In this document: piece after piece, positions 54,012-61,616 of the stretch | Numbering within the stretch: position 1 is the first letter of the stretch | Layout of the letters: every line of letters begins with the position of its first letter | NCBI RefSeq assembly: GCF_002954455.1 | Contig: NZ_MSCC01000002.1 | Span: forward strand, 60,986 to 124,985 | Origin: Photobacterium aquimaris | GTDB taxonomy: Bacteria; Pseudomonadota; Gammaproteobacteria; Enterobacterales; Vibrionaceae | Direction: 5' to 3' | Length of the DNA stretch: 64,000 bases | Notes under the pieces: generated by a model | The model's database searches: none | What the model saw: only the letters and a program-made list of their open reading frames with translations | Told to the model about the DNA's origin: nothing | Translations under genes and position numbers: made by a program

Positions 54012-54461
54012 TCATAACCAGCGCCTAACGTGCTGACAATAGCGGCGATAATCATTCCCAAACAAATTCAGTAATACCTTTTCCTCTGGCTTAATCTGAA
54101 GCTGATTTACCGTTGCAATAAAAACAATCACCACCATAGCTGCTGATAATTCGCCCCCAATAAATACTGCAGCAATAAGTAATAACAACAAACTTAAATA
54201 CATAGGGTTACGGCTATATTGGTATATTCCTGTAGTCACTAACTGAGTGGTTGCTTGTGGTGTAAAAGGACTGATAGTAGTGTTAACTCTGGCAAATACT
54301 GACATTGATAACAATCCAATAATGATGGCAATAATCATTAACAGTACCGCGACACTCCAAAGTGGCTTAAATTGCCACACCGGCATAAATAATACGCAGC
54401 CATATATCATCAATAACGCTATAGCAGCCAGTACTGGAGGAGGGATTTTTAAAGACAGCAT
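54012..54461 (-). CDS. isoprenylcysteine carboxyl methyltransferase-like membrane protein
   Basis: 149 residues, four to five hydrophobic helices. The ICMT/PEMT signature is present: GIYQYSRNPMYLSLLLLLIA and, near the C-terminus, LQIKPEEKVLLNLFGNDYRR YCQ (split here). These bind S-adenosylmethionine at the membrane and methylate lipids or prenylated substrates; bacterial members have largely unknown substrates. Confidence 0.85.
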   Translation of the reverse strand: MLSLKIPPPVLAAIALLMIYGCVLFMPVWQFKPLWSVAVLLMIIAIIIGLLSMSVFARVNTTISPFTPQATTQLVTTGIYQYSRNPMYLSLLLLLIAAVFIGGELSAAMVVIVFIATVNQLQIKPEEKVLLNLFGNDYRRYCQHVRRWL

Positions 54462-54582
54462 AATTTATCCTTACTTATCGCCTGAATTTAACGGCGATTG
54501 AGCTCATATTACCTAATAATAAGGTTGCCTCGATAGTTGCCAGCTTATAGCATAACCCTTTTGGTTAAGAGTCATATTGGTT

Positions 54583-55089
54583 ATGCAACAGCTCAAGTAC
54601 ATTCAAGGTTATCCGTCTCACCTTGTTGATCAAGTTCAACAGTTAATAGAAAAAGATCAACTTAAGACATTATTGCTTAACCGTTATCCGACACCGCACA
54701 CGATTAAAACTGAAAAAGCGTTATACGATTATGTGATTGAGCTGAAAAACCAATATTTAAAAAAATCAGCCCCCATCAGTAAAGTTGGTTACGACAATAA
54801 AATTAATGTGATCAATCATGCACTCGGCCTACACACATTCATTTCACGTGTCCATGGCAATAAACTTAAAGCCAAGCATGAAATTAGAATTGCGACGGTA
54901 TTTAAGCAAGCTCCCCTGCCTTTTTTACGAATGATTGTGGTGCATGAGCTGGCGCACTTGAGGGAAAAAGATCACAACAAAGCTTTTTACCAACTTTGCT
55001 GTCATATGGAGCCTAATTATCATCAGTTGGAGCTAGATATGCGTTTATATCTCACCCATTTAGATCTGATTGGGCCAATATATGATTAG
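54583..55089 (+). CDS. YgjP-type zinc metalloprotease-like protein
   Basis: 168 residues from the ATG at 54583 (a TTG at 54577 is possible). The C-terminal half carries VVHELAHLREKDHNKAFYQL, the HExxH zinc motif and downstream His of the YgjP/WLM metallopeptidase-like family. The N-terminal part has the expected IRIATVFKQAPLPFLRMIVV before the motif. Function of the family is unknown. It is the last gene before the repeat-rich accessory segment. Confidence 0.87.
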   Translation: MQQLKYIQGYPSHLVDQVQQLIEKDQLKTLLLNRYPTPHTIKTEKALYDYVIELKNQYLKKSAPISKVGYDNKINVINHALGLHTFISRVHGNKLKAKHEIRIATVFKQAPLPFLRMIVVHELAHLREKDHNKAFYQLCCHMEPNYHQLELDMRLYLTHLDLIGPIYD

Positions 55090-55227
55090 TCTATTGTAGA
55101 ACATCACGATCGTTGGGTTTGGTATTTACTCAGCCCAATGTCCGTGATCTACTCGAGCCTTAAAGACGCCGATGAAACACATTACGTTTTATGGCTAAAT
55201 ATAAACCCTACAACGCGTGGACAATAG

Positions 55228-55265
55228 ATTCCCTATCGCCCTCGCGGGCATTCACTGTAGGGAAT
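55228..55265 (+). repeat. dyad core of intergenic repeat, copy 1
   Basis: ATTCCCTA / TAGGGAAT arms with an inner GCCC / GGGC pair. The repeat resembles in style the ATTCCC...GGGAAT elements (such as dRS3) found in other bacteria. Confidence 0.85.
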
Positions 55266-55429
55266 GACGGATTGGGGCTTGGCATGTACTCTGCCCAATG
55301 TCCGTCATCTCGGAAGTTGAGGAACGAAACTATCCGTGATCTACTCAACCCGTGATCGAGCCCTAAAGACGCCAGTGAAACACATTACGTTTACGGCTAA
55401 ATATAAATTCTACAACGCATGGACAATAG

Positions 55430-55467
55430 ATTCCCTATCGCCCTCGCGGGCATTCACTGTAGGGAAT
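55430..55467 (+). repeat. dyad core of intergenic repeat, copy 2
   Basis: Identical over the core to copy 1, 202 bases further on. Flanking bases (from GGACAATAG to GAATGACGG) also match. Confidence 0.88.
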
Positions 55468-55832
55468 GACGGGGTTGGGGCTTGGCATTTAAGTTAGCTC
55501 ATTTTTGGACACAAATGAGTCAGTGATTTTTGCTAAATTAGTATTTAATGGATAATCAGAGGTATGGCAAATCCTCATATCCTTTACCCAAATCAACTCA
55601 TCCACTACATAGTGATACCTTTGTTTTGTGTGCGTACTTTGACACTTCGATAACGAACAAGCTTTCTTGTAAATGATTACAGTTTAGTTGAAGCGAGCAA
55701 TGTTTAATGTCCTTCGACAACCGGCCCGTCGCTCTCACTAGTAAATCATCTCATACGTTAGACGAAGCGGGCCCTAGTGAACCGCAAGCTTCTATCGGCT
55801 CTTTATCACTACCCCCTTTTAAAACAGATGGT

Positions 55833-56771
55833 CTACTCTGGCACAATCTTATTAAAACTGAGCTTTGATAATCGCTCAGACATATAGTCAACAAATAATC
55901 GCAGTTGATAAGGAATATAGCGGGATTGAGCATATTGAAGGATTACCTCTCCTGAATAATTCCCAGCTATGTGCCAGTCGGGCAGAATCTGGACCAATGT
56001 GCCTCTTCGTAATTCTGGTTGAACAGTGAAATCTGGGAAGATGGCGATCCCTAGATTCCGCAGCACGGCTTCTTTTCGGATTTCAGTGTGATTCACCGAC
56101 ATGCGATTGTTTGCTTTAACGATGGTGGTTTGGTTTGCGCTTGTCAGCCGCCATTCGTTATCACCAGCCTGTTCACCCAGCGCAATGCATTGATGGTGTT
56201 CAAGATCATCGGGATGACCAGGTTCTCCAAATTGCTCTATATAGTCTGGGCTGGCGCACATCATCAATTGGGTACGCGTTAGTGATTTTGAAATAAGCCC
56301 TTCGATTGGCTGATCCGTCAGCCTGAAAATGACATCAATTTCCTCTCCAATCAGATCGATATAGAGGTCCGATACCTTGAAGTGAATCGTGATCTTTGGA
56401 TACTCAGCCATAAAATCCAGTAGCAATGGTGACAGGATTTGCTTGGCGAATGCCTTCGGTGCCGCCACTCTGAGTACGCCAATAGCTTCATCCTGGGTGC
56501 TTTGAACCGTTTTGACGGCTAGCTTGGCGGATTCCAGCATGGATTTGCACTGTGTATATACCTCCGTCCCGGCAGTGCTCATTTTCACCTGTCGAGTAGT
56601 ACGCTCCAGCAGCTTTGTATGAAGACCTTTTTCCAGTCGATTGACCGATCGGCTGATTGAGGAAGGCGCGAGTCCCAGTTTTTTACCTGCTTTTGAGAAA
56701 CCGCCTTCTTCAACAACGACAACAAATACAGCCATTTCGGGCAGAAGGGGAATTACCTCATTATTGTTCAC
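55833..56771 (-). CDS. LysR-family regulator of the accessory unit
   Basis: 312 residues. The N-terminal helix-turn-helix (MAVFVVVVEEGGFSKAGKKL; APSSISRSVNRLEKGLHTKL) is of the CrgA/AaeR-like LysR subgroup, followed by the effector-binding domain (VLRVAAPKAFAKQILSPLLL; NLGIAIFPDFTVQPELRRGT). It is divergent from the argininosuccinate-synthase-like gene with 117 bases between. It shares the higher G+C of the unit and very probably regulates it. Confidence 0.88.
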   Translation of the reverse strand: MNNNEVIPLLPEMAVFVVVVEEGGFSKAGKKLGLAPSSISRSVNRLEKGLHTKLLERTTRQVKMSTAGTEVYTQCKSMLESAKLAVKTVQSTQDEAIGVLRVAAPKAFAKQILSPLLLDFMAEYPKITIHFKVSDLYIDLIGEEIDVIFRLTDQPIEGLISKSLTRTQLMMCASPDYIEQFGEPGHPDDLEHHQCIALGEQAGDNEWRLTSANQTTIVKANNRMSVNHTEIRKEAVLRNLGIAIFPDFTVQPELRRGTLVQILPDWHIAGNYSGEVILQYAQSRYIPYQLRLFVDYMSERLSKLSFNKIVPE

Positions 56772-56888
56772 TGTGCAAATATCCTTTGCTTTTGGGGTGT
56801 ATTGTTCCTTAAATGTATCTAATTATAATCATCATTGTCAATTTGATAGGGATTCATTTCCAAACACTAAAAAGTTTAAGGATAAACG

Positions 56889-58109
56889 ATGAAGAAAATC
56901 AGAAGTATTGCTGATATTTCAGCTCTCAACGGACAAGTAGAACATATATTAACCCTGTTCAGCGGTAGTTTAGACAGCACTTACTTATTGGAACTTCTGA
57001 AGGATTCTAATGTAAAAGTAACCGCATTGGCGGTCGATATGGGCGACGGTATTGATTCAAAGTCGCTCTCTCATATAGCCGATCATTATGGTGTGGACCT
57101 GATCATTGAAGACGGAAGGCAAAGTTTTGTGGAGCACTCCATTGTGTCAGCAATTCAAGCTCAGGCGATGTACCTGGGTGATTATCCGGTCAGCTCTTCT
57201 CTTTCTCGACCAGTCATTATCAAGCATGCCGTTGAGATTGCAAATAAACTGAATTGTGGCGCGATTATTCATACCGCCAATCAATCACAGAACAGCCTGC
57301 GCAGGCTAAATGGGGCCATTGAACGTAGTGGGTTTGAGGGCTTTTACGGCTCCCCTTATGAGTACTCTGCGATCTCCCGAGAAGAAAAAATAGCCAACCT
57401 TTCTATGTCAGGGTTGTTTGAATTTTCAGGGCGAAACGTCAGTGGTGATTCCAACCTCTGGTGCCGTGAGTTTGAGTCAGGTGTTTTAGATAACCCAGAG
57501 AATTTCATATTGTATGAATCATTGTTTCATTGGGCAGTCTGGAATCCAGACTTTCAATTGGCAGACAGCAATCACTCCGTCTCAATTACATTTCAAAAGG
57601 GCATGCCGACCCGAGTTAATGGCACTGTGATGCCATTAATTAAGATGGTGGAATACCTCAACAAGCACATTGGCAGTTATCAGATTGGTCGCTACATCGG
57701 TTTTGATCACCTGGATTACGATGAAAAAGTGCTGGAGATAAGAGAGGCACCTGCAGCAAGTGCTCTTATGAGCGCCTATCGGCATCTGGAAGTCGCCGTA
57801 CTTGAAACCGAGTTGCTACGAATGAAAACCCTGCACAGCCAAACCTGGACTAATGAAGCCGTTGAGGGACGTTGGGGAAGTCATTTAGAGCAGGCGACAC
57901 AGGCGTTTATCAGCCAGACCGCTCAATCCATTTCAGGAACAGTGACCTTTTCGCTATCACAGGGGCAATTGTTTTTGTCTAACATTGTCGCGGATAAAGC
58001 GCGGTACCTAACCGATCGTGATAACTGGGAGATTCAGGTAGCCCACGAGCGAAGCCAGAGAACAATTACCACTGAAAATATATTCCAGTTAAACAAAGCC
58101 TCAGCATAA
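56889..58109 (+). CDS. argininosuccinate synthase-like ATP-dependent ligase
   Basis: 406 residues, about ArgG size. The PP-loop SGSLDS (residues 25-30) replaces the usual SGGLDT; downstream are VKVTALAVDMGDG, MYLGDYPVSSSLSRPVIIKH and CGAIIHTANQSQNSLRRLNG, which parallel the ArgG citrulline/aspartate-site segments with many substitutions. True ArgG joins citrulline and aspartate using ATP. The altered P-loop and placement with a dioxygenase and an exporter, far from arg genes, suggest a specialised ligase that adenylates another ureido or carboxyl substrate. A GGATAA lies before the ATG. First gene of a three-gene operon. Confidence 0.82.
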   Translation: MKKIRSIADISALNGQVEHILTLFSGSLDSTYLLELLKDSNVKVTALAVDMGDGIDSKSLSHIADHYGVDLIIEDGRQSFVEHSIVSAIQAQAMYLGDYPVSSSLSRPVIIKHAVEIANKLNCGAIIHTANQSQNSLRRLNGAIERSGFEGFYGSPYEYSAISREEKIANLSMSGLFEFSGRNVSGDSNLWCREFESGVLDNPENFILYESLFHWAVWNPDFQLADSNHSVSITFQKGMPTRVNGTVMPLIKMVEYLNKHIGSYQIGRYIGFDHLDYDEKVLEIREAPAASALMSAYRHLEVAVLETELLRMKTLHSQTWTNEAVEGRWGSHLEQATQAFISQTAQSISGTVTFSLSQGQLFLSNIVADKARYLTDRDNWEIQVAHERSQRTITTENIFQLNKASA

Positions 58110-58122
58110 AGGAGCATTCAAT

Positions 58123-58875
58123 ATGAACATGTCAGTCAAAATACCAAACGCAGTTAAATATTTTAACCATATTGAAAAGCTGAAACAGGATTGCTTCACG
58201 TTTATTAAGGGCACGGATATTCAAGCTATGCTCGATTGCACAGAGCATGATATCCAAGAGTTTTCTAACCAGTAGAACTTACTGGAGTTGGACCACTACA
58301 TGGGCGACGGTGGTCTTTATCGATATCGAAGATATGGTCAGTTTACCAAATTAGCAACGGGTCAAGGCCTGACCTTGTTGCCCCATGCTTCTTACGTTCA
58401 AAGCAAAGAAGTGAATTACCTGAACGGTGATGTTGAACGGAAATATGAACCTTTGACCACAGAGTTCAGTCAGTCGCCAGTGTTACTTCAGGTTCTCTCA
58501 ATGATGAGTTCGCTGTATGACAAGGTGGATAGGAAGACTAATGATTGTAATATTCGACTGCATCCATACCGAATTGTAGCCACAGGCGAACAAATAGGTA
58601 AGCCTGCACCAGAAGGGTTGCACAGAGATGGGGTCACGTTTATTGCGTCAATGATGATTAATCGACACAACGTCTCCGGTGGCGTTACTACTCTTACGGA
58701 TGCGGATCGCCAACCTAAGGCAACCGCTGAGCTAACAAATCCTTTTGATATTGTCATAGCTGACGATGCCAGAACTATGCACGATGTGAGCCCAGTTGAA
58801 GTATTGGACAATGATACACTTGGCACCAGAGATGTTTTGGTCATTGCATTTACAAAGTTGGAGCAGGTGGCCTGA
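58123..58875 (+). pseudogene. 2OG-Fe(II) dioxygenase (IDO-type) interrupted by an in-frame TAG
   Basis: From an ATG at 58123 behind GGAG the frame encodes 50 residues (ends HDIQEFSNQ), then TAG at 58273-58275, and continues in the same frame for 199 codons to 58875. The second part is a PF10014-type 2OG-Fe dioxygenase like L-isoleucine 4-hydroxylase: DHYMGDGGLYRYRRYGQF, iron ligands LHRDGV (His-x-Asp) and MHDV (distal His), and TRDVLVIAFT. The domain normally runs on from the N-terminal part, so this is one gene split by a nonsense codon. A GGAG at 58283 and an ATG at 58300 could permit restart on a nearly complete catalytic domain. Read-through, sequencing error and recent inactivation are all possible. 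Confidence 0.85.
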
Positions 58876-59786
58876 TGAATACTACAACTCAAAAAATATC
58901 TAAAAAGTTTGCCTTTCCAACCATAGAAGTCCTTTTACTGTTAGTGGCAGCATTTTGGGGGACAAGTTATGGGATGACAAAGTCTGCGTTGTTGTTTACT
59001 GGCGTCTTTGTTTTCATGGCCATTCGCTTTTTACTGACGTTCTCTATCTTGTTTTTCTCTACAGTGAAAGACTTCAGGGCCGGAAGAAATAAGGATTGGA
59101 AAGTTTCAATTCCTACTGGAGGAATTTTACTGGCAATTTTTTGCTGTGAAATTATTGGTGTGTCCATTACCTCGGCCACTAATGCCGCATTCCTGATCAG
59201 TCTGTCGGTGATTCTGACTGCCTTTTTGGAATTGATGGTGAATAAGCAGCGATTAAGTAGGCAGTTGTTGATGCTGTCTCTGATCTGTGTGTTGGGTGTT
59301 TACCTGCTGACATATGATGGCTCATTGTCGTTATCGCTTAATACCGGTGACTGGTTGATTTTGACCGCAGCACTATTGCGTGGATTGATGGTTACCACAA
59401 CCAAACGCTTTACTGAAAACCGTGAAATTACTTCGTTGAGCCTGACAGCTTTGCAATCGCTGGTAGTTGGTTTGGGAGCGGTCGTTCTTGCGTTTACCTA
59501 CGGACAAGGGCTGACGCTGGATTCTATTCCCAATAGCATGGAATTCTGGTTGATCACGCTCTACCTTGTATTGTTCTGCACACTGTTTGCTTTTTTTGTT
59601 CAGAACTATGCAGTACGAAGAACCTCTCCAACGAAAGTGTCCATTTTGATGGGCAGCGAACCACTTTTTGGGGCGATCTTTGCGGTACTATGGTTGGGTG
59701 AATCATTGAATGTTGTACAGTGCATAGGTGGTGCTGCGATTGTTGGTAGTGTATTGATAGCTACATTGAGAAAGAACAGTAACTAG
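58875..59786 (+). CDS. EamA/DMT-family exporter
   Basis: 303 residues, ten membrane helices in two EamA repeats (VLLLVAAFWGTSYGMTKSAL; DWLILTAALLRGLMVTTTKR). ATG overlaps the dioxygenase stop by one base (TGATG), so it is coupled. DMT exporters of this type move amino acids, metabolites or drugs out of the cell. In this operon it most likely exports the product of the ligase and hydroxylase. No terminator is evident. Confidence 0.9.
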   Translation: MNTTTQKISKKFAFPTIEVLLLLVAAFWGTSYGMTKSALLFTGVFVFMAIRFLLTFSILFFSTVKDFRAGRNKDWKVSIPTGGILLAIFCCEIIGVSITSATNAAFLISLSVILTAFLELMVNKQRLSRQLLMLSLICVLGVYLLTYDGSLSLSLNTGDWLILTAALLRGLMVTTTKRFTENREITSLSLTALQSLVVGLGAVVLAFTYGQGLTLDSIPNSMEFWLITLYLVLFCTLFAFFVQNYAVRRTSPTKVSILMGSEPLFGAIFAVLWLGESLNVVQCIGGAAIVGSVLIATLRKNSN

Positions 59787-60394
59787 TATCTCAGTAAAGC
59801 ATGCCAGAAAAACTATGAAAGAGAAAATGAAGGGACAGGCACTAAATAAAGAGCTTGTTCCTTAGCACCTAGCTCACTTGAATCGAGACTTCAAAATGGA
59901 GTCAAAAGCTTAGTAGGACACACACCAAGTTAAAGATGTGTGTTCCTCTTCCAGCGACAACCAAGGTGCGGACATCAGTAACCTCTACCTGCACCATGGT
60001 CGTCTAGGCTCCACTGTGCAAGCGCTGGATGCGATCAACCTCCAAGGTATGTGTTTAGATTACAGCCCATTTAGTGAAGTGTTCAGAAAACACAACGACC
60101 AAATATTTTGGAAGGTGAACAGCACGGTCAATGCTATTCATCATCTGGTAGAGGTGACAAAGAGCTTATAGCTGCTTTCATTAGAATAAATAAGGCAAAT
60201 GTCTTTAGTAGTCCTACCGCTGATAGTCTTCACTAAAAAGGAATGGGGCAAAAGCTTGTTAGAACGTTTGATCAATTCTGTGATCACCAACCGATTCTGT
60301 CGTACCTGAACTACTACCTTGATCCACTAAATCACTCCCCCATTCGGCCTCTAATAATGGTAGAATCTGCGCATCAGAATTATCGAGACACTCT
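59787..60394. other. gene-poor downstream flank of the accessory unit
   Basis: 608 bases. A 77-codon ORF at 59938-60171 reads like protein but starts without a ribosome binding site; before it a hairpin ACACACA / TGTGTGT (about 59917-59940) is present. Nothing else is recognised; the region looks degraded. Confidence 0.4.
59938..60171 (+). CDS. unrecognised ORF, probably a gene fragment
   Basis: 77 codons (for example ISNLYLHHGRLGSTVQALDA; YSPFSEVFRKHNDQIFWKV) without an apparent ribosome binding site. Composition is protein-like with higher G+C than the chromosome around 50 kb, in keeping with the accessory segment. It may be the 3' part of a gene truncated by rearrangement. No family recognised. 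Confidence 0.4.
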   Translation: MCSSSSDNQGADISNLYLHHGRLGSTVQALDAINLQGMCLDYSPFSEVFRKHNDQIFWKVNSTVNAIHHLVEVTKSL

Positions 60395-60733
60395 ATGTTT
60401 ATCCATCACGTTAACGACATCGACTGGTTGGTGATCACCGCTTTTGAAGAACTGAAAACGTTATTTGTCGAAGATGCTGGTGCAATCCCCAGTTACTTCT
60501 CGACTGCCAGCGAATTGAGCCTAATAGATCAAGCTAAGCGCAGTTATGGCTATTTGCCGACACTTAGCGGCATAATCACCGATACTGGCATATTTCAACG
60601 TCAGAATAACCAAGAAGATTTGAGCCCACAGCTTGCTTGCGTAGTTGAAGGACGTGGTCGAGTGTTTATCTATCATGGTGGCTTTGTAGCTTTTGTGGAT
60701 GACGAACAAACCTTTATAACTCGCATGGACTGA
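60395..60733 (+). CDS. hypothetical protein of the accessory flank
   Basis: 112 residues, soluble, alternating helices and strands (WLVITAFEELKTLFVEDAGA; YGYLPTLSGIITDTGIF; ACVVEGRGRVFIYHGGFVAF). No clear ribosome binding site before the ATG, as is common for integron cassettes, but I could not establish attC sites. Not recognised. Confidence 0.5.
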   Translation: MFIHHVNDIDWLVITAFEELKTLFVEDAGAIPSYFSTASELSLIDQAKRSYGYLPTLSGIITDTGIFQRQNNQEDLSPQLACVVEGRGRVFIYHGGFVAFVDDEQTFITRMD

Positions 60734-60880
60734 AAATTATTTAGCAACGCGAACTCAAAAGCATTAGCAAAGAAAACTCGAATTTAAACTGCGTATGTAC
60801 CTCACACTAATCGAACATTTTGGTTCTATTTACGAATGAGGTTATCATAGCCATTATATGTAAAATGAAGAGACAACATC

Positions 60881-61231
60881 ATGCAACAAGAAGAATTTGA
60901 GATTTTAGTAAAACAATTAGCAGAGCTCGATAGCGTTTCAGCGATCCTAAATGCATTAAAAGAGAGTGAAGAGCCTGAAATTGCAGAAACAGCAGCAGCA
61001 ATGATTGGTCACTTTAGTGTTGCTGAAATCGACGGACAACAGCGTATTTACCACGTTTTCACTCAAGAAAACGACCAAGGTGAAGAAGAAGAGTTTGCCG
61101 AGTGGGTAATGAATGCTAATGATGAATTAATGCGTTTTATCGCATGGTTCTTCTACACTACATTTGAAATTAACGATAAAGAAACATACCAAGCTGCAGG
61201 TCGCTCATACACTCCAGCTAAGCGTAGCTAA
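60881..61231 (+). CDS. acidic conserved hypothetical protein
   Basis: 116 residues, very acidic (Glu-rich), soluble. Start: MQQEEFEILVKQLAELDSVS; middle QENDQGEEEEFAEWV; end SYTPAKRS. Codon use and low G+C match the core chromosome, so it marks the return to ordinary sequence after the accessory segment. Good terminator follows. Function unknown. Confidence 0.72.
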   Translation: MQQEEFEILVKQLAELDSVSAILNALKESEEPEIAETAAAMIGHFSVAEIDGQQRIYHVFTQENDQGEEEEFAEWVMNANDELMRFIAWFFYTTFEINDKETYQAAGRSYTPAKRS

Positions 61232-61248
61232 TACGAATAATATTTAAA

Positions 61249-61281
61249 CAGCCAATAGTGTTCTTTATTGGCTGCTTTTTT
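61249..61281 (+). terminator. terminator after the acidic protein gene
   Basis: Stem CAGCCAATA / TATTGGCTG with an 8-base loop then CTTTTTTT. Confidence 0.9.
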
Positions 61282-61290
61282 ACTGCACGC

Positions 61291-61428
61291 TTATTGCTCT
61301 TCATCTTTAGCTCGTGGTATCCAATTACATAATGTTAGCATGTTGACTATTGCATCATATTCTTCTTTATTTTCAGTATCATTAAGACGTTGAAGGAAAA
61401 AATGCGACATCACATTGGTTGTAGTCAT
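61291..61428 (-). CDS. 45-residue hypothetical protein
   Basis: ATG at 61428 with GAGGAG seven bases upstream. Product is soluble: MTTTNVMSHFFLQRLNDTEN, then EEYDAIVNMLTLCNWIPRA, ending KDEEQ. The strong ribosome binding site and normal composition support a real small gene. Function unknown. Confidence 0.65.
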   Translation of the reverse strand: MTTTNVMSHFFLQRLNDTENKEEYDAIVNMLTLCNWIPRAKDEEQ

Positions 61429-61616
61429 AATGACTCTCCTCTATAGAAACTATACTTAGTTTGCTAAAAAGTGCCGTCAAGAAAAACAGAACAACTGTGA
61501 TTATTCCCTTCCCTATTTCACTATTATCGATGAGATAACACTGATTAAAAACGTCGTGAATATAAAAATATGGAACTATTTTCTGATTTTATATTCCTTA
61601 TTTAACTAAAACACCG

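Larger units (their letters stand above)
55090..55832. repeat. repeat-rich intergenic region at the edge of an accessory segment
   Basis: 743 bases with no gene. Two tandem, imperfect copies of a 160-200 bp unit occupy 55127-55286 and 55287-55488; the second has about 40 extra bases near its start. After that come a hairpin CTCATTT / AAATGAG (55499-55520) and a stretch with an imperfect inverted repeat CTTCG...AAC / GTT...CGAAG (about 55711-55767), whose sequence GTTAGAC is attC-like but incomplete. Confidence 0.7.
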
